From Lachnospiraceae bacterium (GTDB lineage Bacteria > Bacillota > Clostridia > Lachnospirales > Lachnospiraceae): a stretch of DNA of 34,147 bases. The notes beneath the pieces are model-generated. The model was given only the letters and a program-made list of their open reading frames with translations. It was not told the DNA's origin and made no database searches. Each line of letters starts with the position of its first letter. The first letter of the stretch is position 1. The position numbers and the translations under genes are program-made. Location: contig CAAGPW010000288.1 in NCBI GenBank assembly GCA_900771955.1, forward strand, positions 1 through 34,147, in the 5' to 3' direction. Below are positions 15,701 through 24,452 of the stretch, piece after piece.

Positions 15701-18700
15701 AGGCATCCGGAACATATGCCGGTGGATTGGTCGGATATGCCGGTGCGGTACAGATTTCAGATACTATAGAACTTGCGGATGACAGCAAGGCAACTTCCAA
15801 GAATCTAAGCCGGATGCTTGAAAAGACCGGACTGGAGTATGAACTGTTTGAGCATAAAAATATCGTTACAGCTGCTTCTAAAATGACGGTAACAGCCGCT
15901 GTAAATGCTGGCGGGCTGCTTGGAAAAGCAACAATGACCAGTGCGACTGCTGTTTTAAATGGCACAGTCGGAGCAGCCGATTACATGCGGTTTGAATTAA
16001 AGGATGTCACACTGGATGGCGGAACCAATGGTTTGACGGTAAAAGCAGAAAATGAAACGGAAAGCTATGCAGGCGGAGCCATTGGACATGGAACGGGGGG
16101 CGAAGTCCGGAATGTATCGGTAGAGCATCTTCTTTCTTCCCTGGCGGTAAGCGCTGCGGGTGGATTTGCCGGATATTTCGGAAGTGGAAAACTTGCAGAT
16201 ATCGGAGGCGTGAACTTGCTTGGAGCCAACCTGGTAAAGATCGATGGACTTCTTTCCGTAGGAGCCATGATCGAGACATTCACCAGAAACTGCAGTGTGG
16301 CAGGTGTGGATACCGGATTTACGGTTTCCACGACAGCAAAAGACGGCATGAGCGGCGGATTTATTGGCGAGTGCATCAGCGGACGAACCGGAACCTCTTC
16401 AGTGACAAACTTGAAAGCGGTAACAGCTTCCATGGAAGAAGGAAAAGCCGGTGGATTTATCGGTTATGCAAAAGCCGGTGATGCATTGGCAAGTGCAGGT
16501 ACTTCGGTAAAAGCTTTAAGCGCAGTAGAGATTACGAATCTGCTTGGTGTTGTCAGCGCGTTAAGACCGGAATTGAATCAGACCAAACTTATCTATGTAG
16601 CGAATGGCAGCGAAAATACACAGGTACAGGCCGATATGGCTGGAGGATTCATTGGTGACGGAGAGGCTGTTGATATTAACTATGGAAGCAATCATCCGTC
16701 AACCTCAAAGAATTCTGACACGATGGAGTTTGATGAAAACAGTTCTGACAGCGCTTTGGATGCCGATACGGCAGATACAAAGAACACAACCGTTATTACA
16801 GGTCTTTCCAGCGTGGAAGGAGTTACTTATGCCGGTGGATTTGCCGGAAGACTGATTCCAGGCGATGTGGCACAGACAGGATCAGTGAAACTTCTTGGTT
16901 TGCTGAACATTTCGCAGCTATTAAGTGTTATGGATGTAGCGTATCCGAGAATCTCAGAGTCTTCACTTGTTGGAAATAACCTGACCGTTACGGCGGATGG
17001 AAAAGACAGGATCTTAACCATTGGCGATGCCGGCGGCTATATCGGATACGGAAAAGCGATCATGATCGAAAATTCCGATGTAACTGACGTATCAGCGGTA
17101 ACAGGTACATATCATGCCGGAGGTTACATCGGCTTGATGCGGTCCGGAAGTGCCGTGGATGCGGGAGATGATACCGGAGCGCTATTAAACAGTGTGCTTG
17201 GCAAGATTCTTAACCTGAATGATATTGCCGGTGTTCTGCAGGCGGCTTCCGGAAAGATCTTAAATTCCAAAGTTTCCGGATCGGAAGATGGACTGATTGT
17301 CAAACAGGCGGTAAGAACCGGAAATTCAGAAACGGACGCAGAAGGATATGCCGGCGGCTACATCGGAGAGATGCAGAGCGGTGATATCAATAATCAGGCG
17401 AATGCCGCTGATGGAGAAAAAGGAACTGCGGTAGAAAACTTAAGAGAAGTAAGCGGTCTTCGCTATGCCGGAGGATTTGGCGGACTGGTAAAGGCCGGAT
17501 CTGTGGCGGAAGTTGCAGACAACGCTTCCCTGCTTGGAAAAGTGGCAGATATCACAGGACTTTTAACACTCTTAAATGCATTTGTCCCGGTGATCGAACA
17601 TGCAAGTGTTCGATCAAGTGGATTCACGGTTACGGTGACAGGAACCTTGCAAAACGATGATACGAATGATACTGATGCCGGAAGCGCCGGAGGATTTATC
17701 GGATGCGGCAAAGGCGTACAGATCCGTTCATCGGATGTCAATAAACTGAAGAATACAAGGGTTTACGAACCGAAGGATCTTCAGACAACGGACGGAAGTG
17801 GCTATTTTGATGCAGCCAGTGCGTATTCCGTATATGGTTACCGCAATGCGGGCGGATATATCGGAAAAGCGGATATGGGAAGTACGGCATCCGTTGGCGG
17901 TATCAATGTATTAAAGAAAGTGCTGAACCTTTCCAACATTGCATCCGCGCTCAGTGTGATCACATCGATCATTGAGCATTCGGATGTATACGGAGCAACC
18001 GGAGGCTTTAATGTTTTGGCTTCGGATACCCGGACCCAGACGGGAACTGTCGGAAAAGCCGGAGGATATGCTGGACATCTGCTTGGAACACAGATCCAGG
18101 ACAGCAACTCGTACAACTTCTACCACATCATCGGACGGGAAAGCGCCGGAGGATATACAGGGACCATGGAACCGGGAAGTGCAGCCAATGTGGTTGGCGG
18201 AGCAAGTCTTCTCGGGGGATTGGTAAGTGTCAGCAGTGATGTGCTGACTGTTTTACAGTCCTTTATTCCGGCAGTAAGCAACAGCGAAACGACCTGTATC
18301 CCATGTGGAGGCGTCGTAAGAGCAGATGCACAAGGAAGAGATGGAATCCTTCGCGGACTTGCAGGCGGCTATGCCGGATACAACTATGGCGGTCAGATCT
18401 CCGGAGAAAACGGGAAAAACTGGCGAGGAACAGAATACACCGGAACCCAGAGAGACTGTGCTGCTGTCCGGATCCGTTCCGTTTACGGTACGGAATACGG
18501 CGGCGGTTATACCGGACTCATGCGGTGCGCGAATGTGGCAGATACAGGAAGCTTAAGCGTTCTGTATGGAGTCATCAAGTTAAGCAATCCATTAAGTGCT
18601 CTTCAGGCGGTTTATCCGACAGAAGAACATACAGCCGTTTACGGACCGCTTCGTGGACTCGATGTGGATACCTGGAACAGCTGGGTAACCCATGTTGGTT

Positions 18701-21700
18701 CTTACGGAAGCTACGGAAATGAGATGCATGAACTTGGTCCGGTGCAGGATCAGGAAACATTGGACGGATACATCCGTAAATATGCATACGGTTATACGGT
18801 AACAGCCGGAAGAAACGAGGCATCTGCCTCAGTGGACGAAGGCGGAGTTGCCGGAGGTTATGTAGGACGCATGGAAGGCGGCGCGATCACAAGTGCCCAT
18901 GCGATGGACCTTATGAATGCGGAAGCCTTTCGGAGCGTCGGAGGTTTTGCCGGCGAGATGATCACCGGATCGGTAGCCAACACAGGCGGCATTGATCTTG
19001 GAAACATTGAACTGGTCGGAACGGAAAGTCTGTCAGCATTGCAGACCTTCGTACCGGTCATCAAGCAGTCTGATGTTGCAGGATACCAGTCTGGAGCTGT
19101 TGTAAAATCCGCTGGAGTCAGTGAAAACGATCCGGCCGGATATGCAGGAGGTTATGTAGGCCGGATGATCGGCGGTCAGATCTGGGGTGATGCGGAAACT
19201 TCCTGCAGGATCAGCAAGCTGAGGGAAGTGGACGGAACGTCCTATATCGGAGGATTTGCCGGAAAAGTGGATCCGGGAAGCGCAGTTGCATTGGATACGG
19301 CAACCAGCCAGGGACTTTTGAATGGTATTTTGAAGTATCTTTTAAAAACACCGGCCAATCTGGTAAAGGTATTGAGTGCAACAGTATCGACGATCCGTTA
19401 TGCGGATGTAGAATCCTGGGATGACTGGGGTATTATTGTAAACGGTATCTATCTGGATCAGACAAAAACAAACACCTCTTATGCGAAAGCAGCCGGTGGA
19501 TTTGCTGGAAGTATCTCGGGAGCTGTGCTTGGCGAAAAGAATACGGAAGGAGCCGGAATCCATGCGGAAGGGATTCGTACTGTGACAGGTGGCGAATATG
19601 CCGGAGGTTGCTTTGGTATTGCTGATGTTTCTGCAGTTGCGGATATTTCAAAGAATGGAGAAACAGATCTTTTAGGACAGGTCCTTCAGCTTGGAAGTGT
19701 CAATGTTCTGGACGCATTCCGGACCTACGTTTATGACGGAAGTGTCAGCGGAAGCAAAGATGCAGGCTTGACGGTTTCTGCAAATACAGCGGTGAAATCC
19801 GGACAGAACGATGAAGTTACTTACAGCGGAAACGCCGGAGGTTTTGGCGGAAGCCTGATGAATGGCTCTGTAAAAAACAGCAGTGTTACCGGACTAAGAA
19901 GTGTCACGGCCATGAACAGTGCCGGAGGCTTTGTCGGATACAGCGGAAAGAGCGGTGTTGTTGGAGCTGACAAATTTAATGTACTGGGAAGCAGTGTAAC
20001 GCAGCTTCTTGGCGGTTCTTTAGGAGTCCTGGATGTGTTTGGCTCCCACATTGAAAAGAGCAGCGTAACAGGCATTCCGGAAGGTTATACGGTACTGAGC
20101 AGAAACGGCGAGGAACCAATCGCCGGAGGATTTATCGGCTATGCAAACCTTGCAAAGGTCATCGACAGTACGGCCGGTGATCCGAATACGGAATCCTATG
20201 GATTAAAACAGGTGGCAAGCGGACAGGTTGCCGGAGGATTTGCCGGCCGGACAAGCTTTAAATACCTGGCTGACGTTCAGTTGGATTCCACAGCACTCAA
20301 TGTTGTTCTGAAACTGTTGAATACCCTGATCAAAGCATTGTATCTGGATAAACTTCAGAATCTGCAGCTACTCAATATTGATCTTGGAATCATTAAGGTT
20401 CAGGCACTGTACGATGGAAATCTGCTTCATGTCAATCTTTTGGGACTCGATATTTCTGTCTGTCTTTCCAAAAAGACAGACGAAAATAAACAGAAGACAG
20501 ACCTGGCGATCATTACGATCGGAGATTCCACCATTGAACTTCCTTGTACGGATAACGGAATCAGCGGGGATGACAGTACCCAGAACATCAACATTGCGCT
20601 GATCAAGGCAAACCGGACCAAGATTCAGGACTGTGCGGTATACGGGATCCGGGATGGATATGACGTGTACGGCGGCGGTGCCGGAAATACAGAAGATGGT
20701 GCCGGAAACGACGGACTCAGCGGCGGTTTCATCGGATACAATGATGAGGGTCTGCTGAAAGGCAACAATATGTATCGCTGTGATACGATCCGCGGTACGG
20801 AAAACAAAGTGGGACCGTTTACCGGAGTCAGTGATTTAAACAGTGTTTACGCATTCAATACAAAGAAGAACATCGAGGGAGATGCAAACCGTTACCGGAT
20901 TTACCGGAAGCTGTCGGATGCATTTGGAAACGGATCGACTGAGATTGAGGGTACAAACGGAAGCCGTCTGGATGTGGCAGGTGAATTCCAGAAGGCAAAT
21001 GGCAGGGACCAGTACAATATCTATACCATCCTACATATGAACACGGTGGAGGCGTATGATGATCTGGAAAATGCAAGCCTGAAAGAAGCGGATAATTCCG
21101 CAAGCGGCAGTCTGGACGCCTACGTATCCAATGCAAAAGCGGTACTGATGGATGACGTTCCAACAGAGAACTCATCGACCGGTATCACTCCGCCGCCGTC
21201 CCAGATGCAGGATCCGTGTGATGAGTTTTTGCATATCACAGTCAATAAGGTATGGCAGGATCTGTATAATATCGAGCATCTGAGACCGGATTCCATCACC
21301 CTGACACTTTGGAGAAAGTGGACGGATGGAAATGGAGTCGAACAGACGGAAGCCGTACAGGGATACGATCCGTTTGTCTGGACACCGGATGATTCTTCCG
21401 ACAGCACATGGCAGACAGTATGGAATGATCTTCCGGCATATAAGTCGGAAACCATTACGGCGGAAGATGGAACAGAAACGACAAACACTTATTACTACAC
21501 TTACTATATTACAGAGGCAGAAATATCCGATTACCTCACAAAGATCGCATATGGTGACGGCGATGAATTTACCGTCACGATCACGAACAGTCATCTCCGT
21601 GTACTGCCGGATACCGGCGGATACGGACCTTATATAAATTTCATGTTTGGTATGGCAATCCTGGTCATCGTGCACAGGACAGGCAGATCCGGCAGGAAAC

Positions 21701-21723
21701 GGGAGGAGGATGGCGAACGATGA
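12760..21723 (+). CDS. Giant LPXTG pilus-tip adhesin with about 35 GLUG-like repeats, G9 tract in frame (phase-ON)
   Basis: 2987 aa. A long signal peptide carries a basic start and the core AWLLCCTILG, with cleavage likely after QASA. An in-frame run of nine G gives LGGGS at residues 87-91; a T/S/A-rich segment (ATASNATASDA) and an acidic region follow. From about residue 680 to 2740 the protein is built from repeating units with the signature AGG-F/Y-x-G-x-x-x-x-G; I count about 35, usually two per unit of roughly 130 residues, resembling GLUG motifs of bacterial surface proteins. About residues 2825-2945 form a Cna-B-like domain (ITVNKVWQD onward, LTLWRKW, YYYTYYITEAE). It ends in LPDTG (2949-2953), a hydrophobic span and RSGRKR. 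It is first in the operon with major pilin and class C sortase, so a tip or ancillary pilin/adhesin role is likely; the ligand is unknown. AGGAA precedes the ATG by about six bases. Confidence 0.87.
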   Translation: MRKHFKLPKWHSSSQARRDIAWLLCCTILGTQTNIIQASAEVGSLLGKQMNEWSDGVRSHRATDSNLDDSVLTGAYEEWKATSSNFLGGGSTHKSHATASNATASDAVKATDSNATLPFEAYAIDGRICIYNYEQLSKIGSEIQYTNSENSISTDDIIDEEILNEDSFDEDNEDAYEDDIQDSLETRNTNRSDKNDLGYTLFADYYIMNDISIPDGETWNVPEDFSGSIIPYLDDDEDMRVYDEETDTIYLHNIYQLYLVNSENCENELVMTGDYSVDTFGMGQVYTLEDGSHLTYGKEHNYVIASTFGVDIQDVSYYQAAYTDMSAYYPDDNRYDGRNYFGQVVKTINDVDYILIGNEQQLRAIGTDKNVTEQIWQVYQTRINGLHSWETSADENGVTATLYYPGDADLIKFNDSMDWSETELYADDPGTHKLGDRQHLDGLTIADAKKCYLYVGSKLEGTETAAVPETDDTQTQSLSTDTTDDNSSDNGSDSDGETDSGENEPEPIVASGAPDDIKKYKLTYDTTATKNINISSPGATTVSQYKYSDDANYIIFRDIDLSSENWTPIENFQGNMEGRLGMEEGKNVTISNITIKQSENLQQTNKKSEYGIGFFRSISTPYSANLTFSETPITVKNLTLSNMSVTTTATKVHQDFSLIGTLLTPILALLGLSSGLKPDPQSLSTGGLAGVVKGNVQITDCKIENLSGVSNANNWTGGFVGYAAGMTRYEILTSAVSGLVKALTDLLNLIPFLGLGDLLTILLNGGVLKVGDLLPIAYVNPIFTNCSVSYDGNRAVKGKQYTGGFAGETIGAVMENCTVTDAGTITGNDYSGGFIGKASNAVISGLLSNLGIDVMGNFPVNTILLNCKVDGVAQVKAELTGTESGYAGGFVGAMSNSYAVDCSLSGLGSVEGKDYVGGFTGKADLGDVADIDANKGLLDIVKKLLTAILSGSADAQLLSLVGLRPSVITGCEVSGDSINVQASGTYAGGLVGYAGAVQISDTIELADDSKATSKNLSRMLEKTGLEYELFEHKNIVTAASKMTVTAAVNAGGLLGKATMTSATAVLNGTVGAADYMRFELKDVTLDGGTNGLTVKAENETESYAGGAIGHGTGGEVRNVSVEHLLSSLAVSAAGGFAGYFGSGKLADIGGVNLLGANLVKIDGLLSVGAMIETFTRNCSVAGVDTGFTVSTTAKDGMSGGFIGECISGRTGTSSVTNLKAVTASMEEGKAGGFIGYAKAGDALASAGTSVKALSAVEITNLLGVVSALRPELNQTKLIYVANGSENTQVQADMAGGFIGDGEAVDINYGSNHPSTSKNSDTMEFDENSSDSALDADTADTKNTTVITGLSSVEGVTYAGGFAGRLIPGDVAQTGSVKLLGLLNISQLLSVMDVAYPRISESSLVGNNLTVTADGKDRILTIGDAGGYIGYGKAIMIENSDVTDVSAVTGTYHAGGYIGLMRSGSAVDAGDDTGALLNSVLGKILNLNDIAGVLQAASGKILNSKVSGSEDGLIVKQAVRTGNSETDAEGYAGGYIGEMQSGDINNQANAADGEKGTAVENLREVSGLRYAGGFGGLVKAGSVAEVADNASLLGKVADITGLLTLLNAFVPVIEHASVRSSGFTVTVTGTLQNDDTNDTDAGSAGGFIGCGKGVQIRSSDVNKLKNTRVYEPKDLQTTDGSGYFDAASAYSVYGYRNAGGYIGKADMGSTASVGGINVLKKVLNLSNIASALSVITSIIEHSDVYGATGGFNVLASDTRTQTGTVGKAGGYAGHLLGTQIQDSNSYNFYHIIGRESAGGYTGTMEPGSAANVVGGASLLGGLVSVSSDVLTVLQSFIPAVSNSETTCIPCGGVVRADAQGRDGILRGLAGGYAGYNYGGQISGENGKNWRGTEYTGTQRDCAAVRIRSVYGTEYGGGYTGLMRCANVADTGSLSVLYGVIKLSNPLSALQAVYPTEEHTAVYGPLRGLDVDTWNSWVTHVGSYGSYGNEMHELGPVQDQETLDGYIRKYAYGYTVTAGRNEASASVDEGGVAGGYVGRMEGGAITSAHAMDLMNAEAFRSVGGFAGEMITGSVANTGGIDLGNIELVGTESLSALQTFVPVIKQSDVAGYQSGAVVKSAGVSENDPAGYAGGYVGRMIGGQIWGDAETSCRISKLREVDGTSYIGGFAGKVDPGSAVALDTATSQGLLNGILKYLLKTPANLVKVLSATVSTIRYADVESWDDWGIIVNGIYLDQTKTNTSYAKAAGGFAGSISGAVLGEKNTEGAGIHAEGIRTVTGGEYAGGCFGIADVSAVADISKNGETDLLGQVLQLGSVNVLDAFRTYVYDGSVSGSKDAGLTVSANTAVKSGQNDEVTYSGNAGGFGGSLMNGSVKNSSVTGLRSVTAMNSAGGFVGYSGKSGVVGADKFNVLGSSVTQLLGGSLGVLDVFGSHIEKSSVTGIPEGYTVLSRNGEEPIAGGFIGYANLAKVIDSTAGDPNTESYGLKQVASGQVAGGFAGRTSFKYLADVQLDSTALNVVLKLLNTLIKALYLDKLQNLQLLNIDLGIIKVQALYDGNLLHVNLLGLDISVCLSKKTDENKQKTDLAIITIGDSTIELPCTDNGISGDDSTQNINIALIKANRTKIQDCAVYGIRDGYDVYGGGAGNTEDGAGNDGLSGGFIGYNDEGLLKGNNMYRCDTIRGTENKVGPFTGVSDLNSVYAFNTKKNIEGDANRYRIYRKLSDAFGNGSTEIEGTNGSRLDVAGEFQKANGRDQYNIYTILHMNTVEAYDDLENASLKEADNSASGSLDAYVSNAKAVLMDDVPTENSSTGITPPPSQMQDPCDEFLHITVNKVWQDLYNIEHLRPDSITLTLWRKWTDGNGVEQTEAVQGYDPFVWTPDDSSDSTWQTVWNDLPAYKSETITAEDGTETTNTYYYTYYITEAEISDYLTKIAYGDGDEFTVTITNSHLRVLPDTGGYGPYINFMFGMAILVIVHRTGRSGRKREEDGER
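13020..13028 (+). repeat. Poly-G tract (9 G), second candidate phase-variation switch
   Basis: Nine G lie in frame after six T, encoding part of LGGGS. Loss of one G reaches a stop after about 18 further codons; gain of one G creates TAG immediately after the tract. The position, shortly after the signal peptide of a surface protein, matches the G8 tract at 7488-7495. Confidence 0.85.
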
Positions 21724-21788
21724 GAAAGGGGGACGGATATTTCCGGCGGCAGGCACGGCCACCGGATGTAGGAACGCGTGCAGAATGA
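21720..21788 (+). CDS. Possible 22-aa translationally coupled peptide
   Basis: The ATG at 21720 overlaps the TGA of the tip-adhesin gene (ATGA), with GGAGG about ten bases upstream; the ORF ends at 21788, 46 bp before the major pilin ATG. The peptide is very basic and contains FRRQARPPD. It could be a short coupling or leader peptide that links tip and pilin translation, or simply chance: 23 codons is too short to judge. Confidence 0.3.
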   Translation: MRKGDGYFRRQARPPDVGTRAE

Positions 21789-21834
21789 AAAAGAAATCAT
21801 AATTGAAAAGCGAAAGCGGAAAAGAGGACGCAGC

Positions 21835-23487
21835 ATGAAAATGAAAAAGTGGATCTCAAGAGTTATGGCATTCGCGCTGGCCATGATGATGGTATTGGGA
21901 ATGAACATGAGCGCACTGGCAGCATCAACATCAAACTTGAATATCAGTGGAACGAAGGAAAACGGAAAGGTAGAAGCCTTCAAGCTGTTTAATAGAACGG
22001 AATCAACTGTTAATGAAAAGAAAGTAGTTGCATATACCTTAAATGATAAGTATGCAGGATATTTTACTCAGACCGGTCAAGTCGGAGTAGGTAAAACAGG
22101 TGACGCTTTATCAGCTGCAGCATACGAATATGTATCTGGATTAAGCGGTGCTGAAAAAGCAACAGACTTATCAAATTTTGCTGCTGATATGTGGAAATGG
22201 CTTGCAAGTCAGTCTGGTATGAAAGCAGATGCAACGGTTGCTGCAACAGCAGGTACAACCATTCTTTCTCTGGAAGCTGGTTATTATCTGGTGTTTCCTG
22301 CAGGTGCAAGCGTGCTGAATGGTGCAGCAAAGTCCCCGGCTATGTTACTGGATGTGGATGGATCTTCCACTGTAGATGCCACCTTAAAGAGTGAATATCC
22401 GACGGTAGAGAAAAAAGTAAAAACAACTGCAGGTGGTACTGCAGAAGCCGCAGGAACGGTAAAACCTGGCGATACGATCACCTATACCATTACTTCTAAG
22501 GTACCGGATGTCAGCGGTTACAACAACGGTTATGTATTTAAGATTAACGATACTTTATCTGAAGGATTAACCTTTAAGGAACTGACAAGTGTAAAGATTG
22601 GCGATAATGATCTGGATGCAGAAAATTACAAATTAACGAATCCGGTTGAGGAAGATGCACAGAAATTAACCCTGGAATTAAAAAATATGGCAACAGGAAC
22701 AACTGGTTCTATGACTCCGAATACTACAGTTTATCCGGTTGGTGCAACCATTACGGTTACCTACACTGCAACTGTAAATGAGAAGGCTGTTACTGGCATC
22801 AATCCAAATACCAATAAGGCAAGTGTTACATACAGCAATGATCCGAGTACAGATGGAACCGGTACTTCTGAGGAAGTACATGCAGATGTTTATACCTTTG
22901 CATTTGATATTTACAAATATACATTAACAAATGATCAGCAGGATGATGTAGCTGGAAATAGAACTGGATTAGCTGGTGCGCAGTTCAAACTGTATGCAGC
23001 AAATGGCGATGCAAAGGGCGACGAAATCAGTCTGGTTGATGAAACGAACGGAGTTTACCGTCAGGCAAAGGATGATAAAGAGAATAAAGTTGAGTATATT
23101 ACAACAGGCGATACTGGAATCGTAACCATCAAAGGCTTAAAAGATGGCACTTACTATCTGACCGAGACAAAAGCTCCGGATGGATTTAACAAACTGGTTG
23201 GCGATATCAAAGTAGAAATCAATCACTTAACATATGCTGCGGATGATACAACAAAACTGGAAAGTTTCGATGTCACTTATACAATTCCAGGTGCAGATCA
23301 TAGCACAACTGTTACGGTAAATGCTACTGATGGAAAAGCAGAAATTCCGGTACGAAACAATGCTGGTACCGTGCTTCCGTCCACTGGTGGTAATGGCGGT
23401 ATCGCATTTACCATCGTTGGCGTTGCAATCATCGGTGTTATGATGGTAAGCAGCCTTGTAAGCAAAAAGCGTAAAAACGCAAAATAA
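21835..23487 (+). CDS. Major (backbone) pilin, sortase-polymerised
   Basis: 550 aa from the ATG at 21835 (AGAGGA upstream; the longer GTG reading from 21778 only adds a basic tail before the signal peptide). The signal peptide ends near MSALA-AS. Seen: a YPTVEKK segment at 188-194, the likely pilin motif whose Lys is joined to the next subunit; an isopeptide-type domain following it (GDTITYTITSKVPDVSGYNNG, typical of fimbrial backbone proteins); a SpaA/Cna-B-like domain with the E-box YYLTETKAPDG at 440-450 (catalytic Glu 444); the sorting signal LPSTG (514-518), a membrane span and SKKRKNAK. These are the features of class C sortase-assembled backbone pilins. The following gene encodes that sortase, after a hairpin that probably keeps pilin mRNA in excess. 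Identification is firm; the exact linkage Lys is inferred. Confidence 0.92.
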   Translation: MKMKKWISRVMAFALAMMMVLGMNMSALAASTSNLNISGTKENGKVEAFKLFNRTESTVNEKKVVAYTLNDKYAGYFTQTGQVGVGKTGDALSAAAYEYVSGLSGAEKATDLSNFAADMWKWLASQSGMKADATVAATAGTTILSLEAGYYLVFPAGASVLNGAAKSPAMLLDVDGSSTVDATLKSEYPTVEKKVKTTAGGTAEAAGTVKPGDTITYTITSKVPDVSGYNNGYVFKINDTLSEGLTFKELTSVKIGDNDLDAENYKLTNPVEEDAQKLTLELKNMATGTTGSMTPNTTVYPVGATITVTYTATVNEKAVTGINPNTNKASVTYSNDPSTDGTGTSEEVHADVYTFAFDIYKYTLTNDQQDDVAGNRTGLAGAQFKLYAANGDAKGDEISLVDETNGVYRQAKDDKENKVEYITTGDTGIVTIKGLKDGTYYLTETKAPDGFNKLVGDIKVEINHLTYAADDTTKLESFDVTYTIPGADHSTTVTVNATDGKAEIPVRNNAGTVLPSTGGNGGIAFTIVGVAIIGVMMVSSLVSKKRKNAK

Positions 23488-23515
23488 TCCGTTCGTCTGC
23501 TGATGATGGATTTTC

Positions 23516-23548
23516 ATTCCGGGAGGGAGATTTGTTCCCTCCTGGAAT
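23516..23548 (+). terminator. Intra-operon hairpin between major pilin and sortase
   Basis: ATTCC-G-GGAGGGA pairs with TCCCTCC-T-GGAAT (13 bp, one G-T) around a 7-base loop. No T-run follows, so it is likely a partial terminator or a 3' stabiliser that yields more pilin than sortase message. Confidence 0.6.
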
Positions 23549-23585
23549 ATCAAAATAAGTACGACAACAGAGAGAAGGTAATGAA

Positions 23586-24452
23586 ATGAACAAAGTGGTT
23601 GGAAAAATAATCAGAACATGCGGATATTTGATTGGCTTCTCTGTATTGCTGTACCCGACCGTCAGTAAATATGTCAATACACTGCACGGAACAAGCGTGG
23701 TAAGTGATTACCAGCAACAGATTTCGCATACAACGGAAGATATGGAAAACCAGATACTGGAGGATGCCCGTGCATACAATAAACGACTGATCGGTGCATC
23801 CGCAGGTGATCCGTTTGCGGGTGGAATCAAAAAGGAAAATGAAGAATATGAAACTCTCTTAAACCCAAGAGGGGACGGAATGATGGGATACATTGAGATT
23901 CCGAAGATCAAAGCACTGCTTCCAATTTATCATGGTACGACGGAAGAGGTTCTGCAGTCCGGAGTTGGTCATCTGGAAAGCACGTCACTTCCGGTTGGCG
24001 GGGAAAGTACGCATGCGGTGCTGTCCGGACACAGGGGATTAACGACGGCAAGATTGTTTACGGATCTGGACCAGATGGAAGAGGGCGATGTATTTTACAT
24101 TAAAGTCCTGCATGAGACGCTTGCTTATCAGGTGGATCAAATCCTGACGGTACTTCCAAGCGAAACGGAAGCTCTTGCAGTAACAAAAGGAGCTGACCAG
24201 GTAACGCTTGTGACCTGTACACCATATATGATTAATACACACCGTCTGCTGGTACGCGGAGAACGGATCCCTTATGAGGAAGCCGTTGAAGTTGCAGAAG
24301 AACTGGAAATCAAGCCACAGATGCCTTTGACACAGAAACTGCTGATCATAGGTCTGGCTGCCGTATTCCTGATCTGGGTAGTTGTGACGATCATACGAAT
24401 TGTTCGTTGGTTCCGCAGCCGGAAGAAATCGGAGGAGAATGATGAAGAGTAA
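23586..24452 (+). CDS. Class C (pilus-polymerising) sortase
   Basis: 288 aa. An N-terminal membrane segment (about 9-24) and a C-terminal one (about 252-272) bracket an extracellular catalytic domain. The triad is H149 in LSGHRG, C211 in TLVTCTPY and R220 in NTHRLLVRG. A DPF lid motif (75-77) lies upstream of the catalytic domain; this lid and the C-terminal span are hallmarks of class C pilin polymerases. The enzyme cleaves LPXTG-type signals and joins the Thr to a pilin-motif Lys of the next subunit. It lies 98 bp after the major pilin and overlaps the next gene by 11 bp, so the order is tip, backbone, SrtC, basal pilin, SrtB. GAGAAGG precedes the ATG. Confidence 0.94.
   Translation: MNKVVGKIIRTCGYLIGFSVLLYPTVSKYVNTLHGTSVVSDYQQQISHTTEDMENQILEDARAYNKRLIGASAGDPFAGGIKKENEEYETLLNPRGDGMMGYIEIPKIKALLPIYHGTTEEVLQSGVGHLESTSLPVGGESTHAVLSGHRGLTTARLFTDLDQMEEGDVFYIKVLHETLAYQVDQILTVLPSETEALAVTKGADQVTLVTCTPYMINTHRLLVRGERIPYEEAVEVAEELEIKPQMPLTQKLLIIGLAAVFLIWVVVTIIRIVRWFRSRKKSEENDEE

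Noticed and set aside
15501..15965. Minus-strand ORFs inside the tip-adhesin gene (this and several others up to about 150 codons)
   Set aside because: They arise from the repeating Gly-Gly-rich codons on the plus strand, lack ribosome sites and give Pro/Ser-rich proteins.
16095..16100. G6 run in the middle of the tip-adhesin gene as a third switch
   Set aside because: Six G is short for efficient slippage, it is deep in the gene, and it codes ordinary Gly-Gly in a Gly-rich repeat.
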